Of a stretch of 64,000 bases of DNA, positions 34,612-42,053 are shown in pieces. Origin of the DNA: Gemmatimonadota bacterium. Lineage in GTDB: Bacteria; Gemmatimonadota; Gemmatimonadetes; Gemmatimonadales; GWC2-71-9. The position numbers and the translations under genes were made by a program. The notes below the pieces were generated by a model that was not told where the DNA came from, made no database searches, and saw only the letters and a program-made list of their open reading frames with translations. How positions within the stretch are numbered: position 1 is the first letter of the stretch; every line of letters begins with the position of its first letter. The stretch spans positions 193,352-257,351 of the forward strand of contig JAJCZX010000010.1 of NCBI GenBank assembly GCA_029262195.1, in the 5' to 3' direction.

Positions 34612-35382
34612 ATGCCAGACCTGACCAACTACTCGCCGATCCTCTTAGCCTTCCTGGGCGGCCTCTTTACCTGGGGTCTCACGGTTGTAGGTACGTTGCC
34701 GGTTTTGTTCATTTCCCGGGTGAACCGCACTGCCATGGATGCCATGATGGGAGCGGCAGGTGGGATCATGGTAGCCGCTGCCTGTTGGTCGCTTTTGATC
34801 CCCGCCCTCGAGGCTGGGGGGACTGGAACTGCGGTTTTGGGACTCGCGTTGGGTGCTGGCGTACTCTTCTTATTTGACAAGACCGTTCCGCATTTGCACT
34901 CCGAGGTGCCCGACGAAGCCAAACCGGAAGGGCCCAAAGTAAGCTGGCGACGAGCCACCCTGTTGATGACCGCCATCACGATCCACAATTTTCCCGAAGG
35001 ACTCGCGGTGGGATTGGGTTTCGGCAGCGGAGACATCGGGGCCGCCATGGCATTGACCCTTGGCATCGGGCTACAAAACATCCCTGAAGGGCTTGCGATC
35101 GCGTTGCCATTGCGCAGAGACGGCATGTCCCGCTTCAAAGCGTTTTGGTACGGTCAGTTGTCAGCGATCGTGGAGCCCTTTGCCGCAGTTCTTGGCGTCG
35201 TGTTCCTGAGTGTAGGCGTTGTCGCGCTTCCGTTGGGGATGGCCTTCGCCGCTGGCGCGATGCTTTATGTAGTGGTAGAAGAGTTGCTGCCTGAAACAAC
35301 GAGGTCAGGTAGCGTCGACGTTGCCACGCTGGGTTTCATAATCGGTTTCGCAATAATGATGGCCCTGGATCAGATAGCGTAG
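34612..35382 (+). CDS. ZIP-family divalent metal transporter
   Basis: 256 residues, eight predicted helices. Metal-binding helices carry ITIHNFPEGLAVGLGFG (about 122-138) and LQNIPEGLAIALP (about 158-170), the HNxPEG and NxPEG motifs of ZupT/ZIP proteins. The loop before helix IV holds PHLHSE. ZIP proteins move zinc or iron into the cytoplasm. ATG 34612 follows repeat DNA and no clear ribosome site is seen. Confidence 0.93.
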   Translation: MPDLTNYSPILLAFLGGLFTWGLTVVGTLPVLFISRVNRTAMDAMMGAAGGIMVAAACWSLLIPALEAGGTGTAVLGLALGAGVLFLFDKTVPHLHSEVPDEAKPEGPKVSWRRATLLMTAITIHNFPEGLAVGLGFGSGDIGAAMALTLGIGLQNIPEGLAIALPLRRDGMSRFKAFWYGQLSAIVEPFAAVLGVVFLSVGVVALPLGMAFAAGAMLYVVVEELLPETTRSGSVDVATLGFIIGFAIMMALDQIA

Positions 35383-35385
35383 GTG

Positions 35386-35402
35386 GTTCTTTGAGGGGTT
35401 TT
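35386..35402. repeat. TTTGAGGGG unit after ZIP gene
   Basis: GGTTCTTTGAGGGGTTT lies in the short gap before the minus-strand permease. Confidence 0.4.
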
Positions 35403-35424
35403 CGGTCGTTGTAGGTTTGTCTGC

Positions 35425-38043
35425 TCACTCTTCTTTCAAAACCTTAACCAAATCCACCTGACTTGCCTTGAATGCTGGAACTAGGCTCGCGAGCAAAGCG
35501 CCGCCTAGGAGGACGACTAGGCTCGTAGCAGCCGTTCCCGGGCTCGTTGGCTCGACGAGAAACATGAAACGGGAAAAGCCCTGGGTGACGGAAAGCCCAA
35601 GAGCAATTCCAAGAAACCCACCCAGGAACAAGGGTGCCAGCTCTTGGCTGACAGCGTGAAATACCAGCTTTTGTCGTCCGGCGCCGAGTGCAGCTCGCAC
35701 GCCGAACTCCTTGACTCGCAAGGAGGACATGTAGGACACAACGGAGTAGAGACCGGCGACCGCTAAGACTAGGGCGGTGAGGCCCAGCCAAACGAAAATC
35801 GGTCCATCTCGCTTGTAGAGGCGGGTCCTGAAGTCTATCAACTCGGGCATCGTCCTGAGGCCGTCGACCGGAAGGTCTGCGTCGGCTTCGGATACTATTT
35901 CCCGGATTGCAGATGCGAAGGAAGCTGGGTTGCCGGCGACGCGCAACGCGATCTGGGATTCGCGCGGGGCGACCTGGCCAAGCGGAATGTAGATCCCCTC
36001 GGGCCTCTTGTTTTCGTCTGTGTCCATCCAGAGATGCGGGGCGATCCCAACAACTGTCCTCCACGGTCCCGGTTCGTCTCCTTCCCATATCCTCATTTGC
36101 CTCCCCAGGGGATTGTTGTCGGGAAAATACCGAGCGGCAAAGGGCTCGTTGATGATGACAACGGGCTCGGCGGCAGGGTCGTCGGACCTATTAAATGCGC
36201 GTCCAAGTTTGACCCCTGTTTCAAACGTCTCAAAGAAATCAGGCGAGACCGCATCAACGTAATGAAATGGCAGCCGCCCTGTTTCATCCAGCTCCCACTG
36301 GGGCATCTCAACCGACTTAACCGCGCGCCAACCTCCCCCGTTACGAATCATCGGCAACTGAGTGGCCAGGGTGGCAGATGATACCCCCGGGATTTCTCCT
36401 AGGTCGCTCAGTAATTTGGACCAAAAAGATCTGCGCGAATCTGTACCACCGTATTCAGCTCCGTCGAGGGCCACGCTTCCGGTAATGATGCCCTCGGTCG
36501 CGAAGCCCCAGTCGTTGGTGCGCAGGTTCCAAACGCTTTCGATCATCAGGGAGGCGAGAAGTAGAAGCGCGCCACCAAATGCTATCTCCACGGCTACCAG
36601 GGTTCGCCCTAATCTGAAGGTCGTTCTAGTCATTCCCCTGCTGCTTCGGAGTGAGTCGGCTGTGGGACCCTTTGATAGCGGGAGGCTGGCGAGGATCGTC
36701 ACCGCAACCGTGCTACTCAGTGCACCCGTTACGAGGATTATCCAATGCGGTGATTCCAATGCGTAGCTTGTCCATGCGGCACCCAGTCCGCCCGCGTAGG
36801 CGTCTGAAGCTTTTTGATACCATCTTAGACCCGCGTCCGCGATCCAGGCGGCGCCAGCAATCGACACAACCGCCGTAAACAAGGCTTCAACAACGAGTTG
36901 TCTGAAGACCCTGCTCGAACTGGCCCCAAGCGCCTGGCGGACAGCGAACTCCTGTCGGCGTTTTTGCACCTGAACGATGAACAGGTTCGACGCGTTGGCC
37001 AGGGCCATAAGAAACATGAACACTCCCGATGAATATAGGACTCGCTCCAGTGCCGATGTATTCGGACCTTTAAATGCCCGGGCGAATGGCAGTGCTGTCA
37101 GTTCGAGAGTTAATCCTTTGTTATTCTGTGACGGAGTTAGTTGTGCTGCTATTCCGGAAAGGCCCGCGTTTATTGTGGGGGCCCGCGCGTTTTTGAAGGA
37201 ACGGGCTGCGAGAAAAAAGTTGCGTGCTGTGCGATTCTCATCGGATCTGATTGGAAGCCAGAGTTCGTTTGTTCCCTCAATGCGCGACCCTTCAGGTAGT
37301 ACTCCGACTACGGTGGTGGCGCGACCATCGATCTCCACCGTAGTGCCCACAACGTCGGCATTGGCTTCGAAACTGCGGGCCCACAATTGGTAACTCAAAA
37401 CCATCACGGGTGGGCTTCTCTGAGCGGCATCTGCGGCCACGAAAAGGCGCCCCAGTAGCGGAGTGAATTCGAGGAGGTCTAACATCTGCGGCGAAGCTTT
37501 GACAGCGGTTGTCCGAACCGGTGGAGAATCGGGTGTTTTCAAAACGACATCGGTCGTACTCCAGAGCGCTGCTATTTCGACGACCCCTGCCCCCCGGATT
37601 GCGTGCAGATCGCCGAGTGAAAAATCGACTTGCTCTCTGGTTTCGGTCAGTACCATTTGGAGCGTCAGGATTCGATCCGGTTCCGAGACTGGCAGCCCCT
37701 TAACAAACGATCCGTATCGTATTCCCCAGGTGAATGTGCCTACTCCAAGGCCCAGGGCCAGCACAAGACTGGCCGCGAGATACACTCCCTTGCTTCGGCC
37801 CACCTGACGAGCGGCCGCTTTCACGTCTCCTATGGTTCCGGATCCCAGCGATGCGATCCGGAGTCCCATACCCGATTTCACCCCCGACGACAGGTATCGT
37901 GCTAAGGCGCCGAACCCTCCGCCATGTTCTACGTCTGATGAGTAGGCCTCCTCGAGGTCACCGATGATGAATTCTCGGTTCGGTCCCAATACCCACCACT
38001 CGATGGCAGTTCGAACGAGACGGGGAGGGCGGACAGTGTTCAA
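35425..38043 (-). CDS. ADOP-type permease, PadR-coupled
   Basis: 872 residues. The start is TTG at 38043, and its TTGA overlaps the padR stop codon, which couples translation. The N-terminal 70 residues form the ADOP helical domain (EWWVLGPNREFIIGDLEEAYSSD). Helix 1 (YLAASLVLALGLGVGTFTWG), MacB-like domain, a middle helix trio near 350-480 (LFIVQVQKRRQEFAVRQALG), a second periplasmic domain, and three last helices ending VDLVKVLKEE follow. No ATPase is encoded nearby, so the energy source and substrate are unknown. Confidence 0.92.
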   Translation of the reverse strand: MNTVRPPRLVRTAIEWWVLGPNREFIIGDLEEAYSSDVEHGGGFGALARYLSSGVKSGMGLRIASLGSGTIGDVKAAARQVGRSKGVYLAASLVLALGLGVGTFTWGIRYGSFVKGLPVSEPDRILTLQMVLTETREQVDFSLGDLHAIRGAGVVEIAALWSTTDVVLKTPDSPPVRTTAVKASPQMLDLLEFTPLLGRLFVAADAAQRSPPVMVLSYQLWARSFEANADVVGTTVEIDGRATTVVGVLPEGSRIEGTNELWLPIRSDENRTARNFFLAARSFKNARAPTINAGLSGIAAQLTPSQNNKGLTLELTALPFARAFKGPNTSALERVLYSSGVFMFLMALANASNLFIVQVQKRRQEFAVRQALGASSSRVFRQLVVEALFTAVVSIAGAAWIADAGLRWYQKASDAYAGGLGAAWTSYALESPHWIILVTGALSSTVAVTILASLPLSKGPTADSLRSSRGMTRTTFRLGRTLVAVEIAFGGALLLLASLMIESVWNLRTNDWGFATEGIITGSVALDGAEYGGTDSRRSFWSKLLSDLGEIPGVSSATLATQLPMIRNGGGWRAVKSVEMPQWELDETGRLPFHYVDAVSPDFFETFETGVKLGRAFNRSDDPAAEPVVIINEPFAARYFPDNNPLGRQMRIWEGDEPGPWRTVVGIAPHLWMDTDENKRPEGIYIPLGQVAPRESQIALRVAGNPASFASAIREIVSEADADLPVDGLRTMPELIDFRTRLYKRDGPIFVWLGLTALVLAVAGLYSVVSYMSSLRVKEFGVRAALGAGRQKLVFHAVSQELAPLFLGGFLGIALGLSVTQGFSRFMFLVEPTSPGTAATSLVVLLGGALLASLVPAFKASQVDLVKVLKEE

Positions 38044-38378
38044 ACGTCCTCCACGGGTTTACCGAGTTTTTCTTCAAAGCCGTGGGCCATACGCTCTATT
38101 AATTGATATGAGTGTGACAGGGCTTCTTCTCCCTCGGCGGTCAGTACGTAGTATTTACGGCGACGTCCGCCCCGTTCAGGCGTAGCACGTCCTGTGAACG
38201 ATTCGACGAGGTTCTGATCTCGAAGACGTTCCATTGTGGTGTATATCGCCCCCGGTTGGATCACTCGCCCGATCCTGCGTTTTATTTCCGCGGCCAGATC
38301 CAGACCTGAGGCAGTGCCGCCAAGTCGTAGTACTGCCATCAGGACCAATTGCTCTAATTCGGCAAGTCGTTTTGTCAT
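38040..38378 (-). CDS. PadR-family transcriptional regulator
   Basis: 112 residues from ATG 38378, preceded by AGAGGTG at a good distance; a TTG 24 bases upstream is the longer frame but lacks a site. Typical PadR: LAELEQLVLMAVLRLGGTAS, AIYTTMERLRDQNLVES, GRRRKYYVLTAEGEEAL. It overlaps the permease by four bases. A palindrome 26 bases upstream of the start (38404-38418) is the likely operator. Confidence 0.92.
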   Translation of the reverse strand: MTKRLAELEQLVLMAVLRLGGTASGLDLAAEIKRRIGRVIQPGAIYTTMERLRDQNLVESFTGRATPERGGRRRKYYVLTAEGEEALSHSYQLIERMAHGFEEKLGKPVEDV

Positions 38379-38403
38379 ATGTTCACCTCTGATCCCGAAC
38401 AAT

Positions 38404-38418
38404 ACCTAAATACTAGGT
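38404..38418. promoter_or_regulatory. Candidate PadR operator
   Basis: ACCTAAATACTAGGT has perfect 5-bp arms ACCTA/TAGGT with a 5-base centre, just upstream of padR and in the 180-base divergent gap towards the hydrolase gene, so it may also control that gene. The assignment rests on symmetry and position. Confidence 0.5.
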
Positions 38419-38558
38419 TTTGGTTCCAAGGTGCTACCCTCCACCCGTCACGACTTCCCACCGATCCAGACGTTCGTTCGCCGACTCATTCCTGCCATGT
38501 CTGTCCGATTCGTCATTTTTTTGAGGAGATTCTTTATTACTCTGTCGGAAGGTACACC

Positions 38559-39509
38559 CTGAAAAAAACAGTGGTCTTTGGATTGCTCCTGGCGTTCCAA
38601 GCCGGTCCAGTAACCGCCCAAACAGCCGAATGGTCAGATCTTGAGCGAATCACCATTTTCGCGAACGGCATGGTTTTCGACGCGCTGGCAGCAGGTCCGG
38701 AGGACGGCGAACCCGTGTTGTTGCTGCACGGATTCCCACAGACCGGTTACACCTTTCGCCACCAGTTGAGGGCGCTGGCCACCGCAGGGTTTCGGGCTGT
38801 GGCTCCGAATCAACGCGGTTATTCAACGGGCGCGAGGCCGCTGGAAATCGGCGAGTACCGCATGGGAAAGTTGGTAGGTGACGTTGCCGCGATCGCTTCG
38901 GCGCTGGACATGCGGGAATTCCACCTTGTAGGACACGACTGGGGTGGGGCAGTGGCCTGGGTCGTCGCAGCTCGGCTTTCAGATCGCGTAAAAACCCTGA
39001 CTGTGCTTTCGACTCCTCACTTCGGAGCCCTCGGTGCAGCCTCCCGCGATCCATCGACTGATCAGGGCCAACGTTCGTCTTACTTTGCCGACTTTGCCGC
39101 TCCCGATTCCCAGGATCGGTTCCTCGCCAACAACGCCCGATGGCTCAGAACCGCGCTGCAGAACTCCGGCGCAACTCCCGCCGACATTGAGGTCTATCTG
39201 GAAACCCTGGGCAACCGGGAAGCACTCGGCGCCGCTCTCAACTGGTACCGAGCCCTCCTCTCCCCCCAAACATCTGCCTCCCCATTCGGGTCCCCACCTG
39301 CAACATCTGCGTCATCAGCGCCTCCCACGTTGTACGTTTGGGGAGCCCGGGACCAGAGTTTCGGAAGAGCCGCCGCCGAAGCCACGGCAGAGTTTGTTCG
39401 CGGACCATACCAGTTTGTGGAGCTGCCCCGAAACGGGCACTGGCTCCCCGAAGCCGCTGCGGATACGGTGACCACACTCCTATTGGAGCATATTGGGGGC
39501 TCTCGTTGA
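38559..39509 (+). CDS. Secreted epoxide-hydrolase-like alpha/beta hydrolase
   Basis: 316 residues if the start is CTG 38559, which has GGAAGG 6 bases upstream and leads directly into a signal peptide (KKTVVFGLLLAFQAGPVTAQ). The open frame continues upstream without a better start codon, so this is a choice. HGFPQTGYT is the oxyanion segment, GHDWGG carries the nucleophile Asp, and NGHW holds the catalytic His; the third residue is in a normal place. The family hydrolyses epoxides or haloalkanes. A Ser/Pro-rich insert (TSASPFGSPPATSAS) precedes the core end. Divergent from the PadR-permease pair. Confidence 0.85.
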   Translation: MKKTVVFGLLLAFQAGPVTAQTAEWSDLERITIFANGMVFDALAAGPEDGEPVLLLHGFPQTGYTFRHQLRALATAGFRAVAPNQRGYSTGARPLEIGEYRMGKLVGDVAAIASALDMREFHLVGHDWGGAVAWVVAARLSDRVKTLTVLSTPHFGALGAASRDPSTDQGQRSSYFADFAAPDSQDRFLANNARWLRTALQNSGATPADIEVYLETLGNREALGAALNWYRALLSPQTSASPFGSPPATSASSAPPTLYVWGARDQSFGRAAAEATAEFVRGPYQFVELPRNGHWLPEAAADTVTTLLLEHIGGSR

Positions 39510-39574
39510 TACCCTCTGGTAACGTGAACTAACCGCTCCCGGCCCCCGTTTTCTCCGTTCCCGGAAAAGAAAAA

Positions 39575-39594
39575 GGCCCCATATCGCAGGGGCC
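39575..39594 (-). terminator. Rho-independent terminator (minus strand)
   Basis: GGCCCC-ATATCGCA-GGGGCC with an A-run on the plus side; read on the minus strand it ends GGGGCCTTTTTCTTTTCC. It would stop transcripts from 39929-40207 and could also serve the hydrolase gene as a bidirectional hairpin. Confidence 0.75.
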
Positions 39595-39849
39595 CTGAAT
39601 CTCGCTCACTCAAAGGTGGCGCGGTCTTTTTCGAGACCTTTTGGATACCATTTTTCCGAGGTTATTCGGCTCTCTAAGATGGCACCGTGTGTTTTTTTCA
39701 GAACTCGGTCGGCCACGTCTTGGGGTGACCACCTGGGTCAGGTTTTGCCATTGGTGCTTGCTCCCGTTGGTCCCTGATCCAAAGTGCAAATAATGTTCGC
39801 GAACCGCAAGACTGCCAAAAAGGGATTCGGTTGGATAGAATTATAGAAT

Positions 39850-39885
39850 GGAGATTTGAGGGGTTGATTCTTGAGGTATAATTTA
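39850..39885. repeat. TTTGAGGGG units
   Basis: GAGATTTGAGGGGTTGATTCTTGAGG at the end of the 39510-39928 gap. The rest of that 419-base gap holds only the terminator above; a 71-codon minus frame there is not supported. Confidence 0.55.
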
Positions 39886-39928
39886 CAGTTCGTCCCGACC
39901 TACTGCTCCCCACTCCCCACTCCCTTTT

Positions 39929-40207
39929 TCATACCGGCGTCGCTTCGCGTTTTTTTCCGGATGTGATCATTCTCTCTGCAAACGAAACGCGTTCTTGTAG
40001 GTCGCCCATCTCTTCGCCCATACGTTCGACAAGATCTTGCATGTCGTAAAGCGTGTTTTGCAACTCCTCCAACCGTCCATCATCCTCTGCCGGGCCGCCT
40101 TTCAATCTATGAGCGATGGCCTTGCCGATCGGCGTCAACGAAAACATCCACGTGGCCGGGGGGCCAATGACAAAGAGAATACCCAGTATCGGAATGAGGT
40201 CGTCCAT
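39929..40207 (-). CDS. Small membrane protein with coiled coil (PspB-like layout)
   Basis: 92 residues: one N-terminal membrane helix (IPILGILFVIGPPATWMFS, about 4-22), a short basic segment and a long charged helix LEELQNTLYDMQDLVERM...LQERVSFAERM (46-80) that looks like a coiled coil. This layout resembles PspB of the envelope stress response, but similarity is not strong enough to name it. Terminator at 39575 lies downstream. Confidence 0.65.
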   Translation of the reverse strand: MDDLIPILGILFVIGPPATWMFSLTPIGKAIAHRLKGGPAEDDGRLEELQNTLYDMQDLVERMGEEMGDLQERVSFAERMITSGKKREATPV

Positions 40208-40314
40208 GATGCGCGCCTTTTATTGATTTGGAGATCAATCATCAAGTACGCCAAGCTTTGGAAATGGTTTCAATCAGGGGAGCGAAGTGCCGTTTGACGG
40301 GCAGATTGTATCTG

Positions 40315-40337
40315 GTCCGTTCTGTCCGTTCCGACTA
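40315..40337. repeat. CCGTTCTGTCCGTTCC tract
   Basis: GGTCCGTTCTGTCCGTTCCGAC lies just after the S33 hydrolase stop (40335, minus strand), the same kind of low-complexity tract as at 2745 in reverse. Confidence 0.5.
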
Positions 40338-41774
40338 CCTTCTCGGCACCACGAATCGCGTTCGCTGGAGAGTCTCAATGCAACTCACGTCCAGCCCCTC
40401 AACCGTACCATTGTTTATGAAGTTGCGTCCCACCCGGGGCAAACACCCCGCGTTTGAACCGTGCCCCTGCTTCGGTAAGATCACGTGCAAGCTGTTTGGA
40501 AGGTGGCGATGGACTTCCTCTCCGAGCCAGGATGGCGTTATCGGATCAAATTCGCCGGAGATGAGAAGGGCGGACACCGTGGATGAGATGGGCTCGTGAA
40601 AGTCATCGGGGACCGATCCGATGGGCCATTGTTCACAGTCTTCAGCCAGTCCGCGGGTTACAATCCCGTTTAGGAAATATCCTTCCGATGCCTCCCTGAT
40701 ATTTTCGGGCGTGTAAGCCCAGGAGTCCTCCGTGCAGACTACCGTTACCTGAAGGGCATCGCTGATCGTTGTTCCAACCGACAGCGCGCGAGCCACAGCG
40801 AAGTTGGCGAAGCGCGTATAATCGCCATTGGCCGCCTCATTGATCATGAATGGAATCGTGGCTGCTGATTCCGTCGTGTAGAGCATGTTGGCGATGTTGC
40901 GGGCAAGCCCGTCCCTGGTCAATTCGAACGTAGCCGTTCGACTTCCGGCTCGACCGGTCACCTGGACCGGGGCCCGCCCTAGTTGTTCAAGGATGCCTTC
41001 GAGTTGGCGCTTCGGATCGGGGAAGTTGGCGTGGCAGACTTCATCGTTTGTGCAGTCGGCGAAGAGTCCGTTTAACGCTTCCTGCGCTGACCTGCTAAAA
41101 CTCAAGGGCAGGGGCTCGCTGGGTGGATACATCCCCGAAAGGGTGATAGTCCGAACGTGTTCTCCGTGGCGCCTCAGGTAAACCAGAGCCGCCCGCGTGC
41201 CATATGAAGTACCCCAGAGATTGATCTGGTCGTAGCCGAGGGCCTGGCGGACATCGTCAAGATCGTCCATCGCTAAATGGGTGGCATACAACCTTAAATC
41301 GGCGTCGAGAGATTCGATGCATCCGATTGGATCATTGAGTTTTTGGTGCAACGTTTCGACGACCTTGACTCCGAGGTCTTCGAATTTGCAGTTGAGGGGG
41401 TTGGATTGGCCTGTACCGCGTTGGTCCACCAAAACGATATCCCGGTTGGCGCGCTCTGCTCGCCGTTGGAACGCAAACGCGATCGACGCTGCTCCCTGTC
41501 CGGGACCGCCGGCCAGGTGAAAAACGGGGTCGGTCTCCGGGTCACCGTTTCTGGCAGAAAGTACAACGATGTTGAGGTCGATTGTTCGGCCGACGCCCGC
41601 TTCACGATCCTCGAACACGGTCAATGTCCCACATTTGGCCAGACCCGCAACCCGGGGGAGGCTGCAATCTACAAGCTCGACCTGCGCCTTGGTGGGTGTC
41701 CCGCCCAACGATGCCACCGCCAGGGAAAACCAGAGAGTCTGAACAATTCTGACGTCTATGCTAATTTTTCGCAT
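40335..41774 (-). CDS. Secreted alpha/beta hydrolase, S33 tripeptidyl-aminopeptidase type
   Basis: 479 residues with signal peptide ending around TKAQ at residue 31. GTSYGT at about 197-202 is the nucleophile elbow, and SGEFDPITP and KQGHGS further on hold the acid and His of the triad. DQRGTGQSNPLNC, GGPGQGA and the C-terminal SSTV...EFDPITP organisation match periplasmic prolyl/tripeptidyl aminopeptidases that release N-terminal residues from peptides. Four cysteines near residues 37, 48 and in the cap could form disulfides. It is alone on its strand, and divergent from the permease at 42054. Confidence 0.9.
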   Translation of the reverse strand: MRKISIDVRIVQTLWFSLAVASLGGTPTKAQVELVDCSLPRVAGLAKCGTLTVFEDREAGVGRTIDLNIVVLSARNGDPETDPVFHLAGGPGQGAASIAFAFQRRAERANRDIVLVDQRGTGQSNPLNCKFEDLGVKVVETLHQKLNDPIGCIESLDADLRLYATHLAMDDLDDVRQALGYDQINLWGTSYGTRAALVYLRRHGEHVRTITLSGMYPPSEPLPLSFSRSAQEALNGLFADCTNDEVCHANFPDPKRQLEGILEQLGRAPVQVTGRAGSRTATFELTRDGLARNIANMLYTTESAATIPFMINEAANGDYTRFANFAVARALSVGTTISDALQVTVVCTEDSWAYTPENIREASEGYFLNGIVTRGLAEDCEQWPIGSVPDDFHEPISSTVSALLISGEFDPITPSWLGEEVHRHLPNSLHVILPKQGHGSNAGCLPRVGRNFINNGTVEGLDVSCIETLQRTRFVVPRR

Positions 41775-41837
41775 AAAGAGAATACAAGATCCATTTGGAT
41801 TGGTTCCACCGGCTGAATAATGCTAGTTTGTCTCTTG

Positions 41838-41861
41838 GGAGCGGAGCTTAAGGTCCGCTCC
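41838..41861. other. Hairpin in the intergenic gap
   Basis: GGAGCGGA-GCTTAAGG-TCCGCTCC: 8-bp perfect stem between the S33 gene start and the palindrome at 41880. There is no T-run. Role unknown. Confidence 0.6.
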
Positions 41862-41879
41862 GCTGTAGGGATCTTGCAA

Positions 41880-41897
41880 ACGTTAACCGGTTAACGT
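41880..41897. promoter_or_regulatory. Perfect 18-bp palindrome (LacI-type operator candidate)
   Basis: ACGTTAACCGGTTAACGT is completely symmetric; its centre AACCGGTT is the core of many LacI-family operators. It lies between the divergent S33 hydrolase and permease genes. No LacI-family regulator is encoded in the window, so the protein that binds here would be elsewhere. Confidence 0.6.
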
Positions 41898-42053
41898 GTG
41901 GTTCGTGGAACCTGGGGTGTGCGGCGCTCGTATGGGGGACATCACCAGGAATGATTGAGGTTCCGGGCCCACGTCCGCTGGACTGGGCTCGATTGGGATG
42001 CGATTATTTATGTGTCGGGGCCTCCAAAAAGTTAATAAGGATAAAAAACCGCC

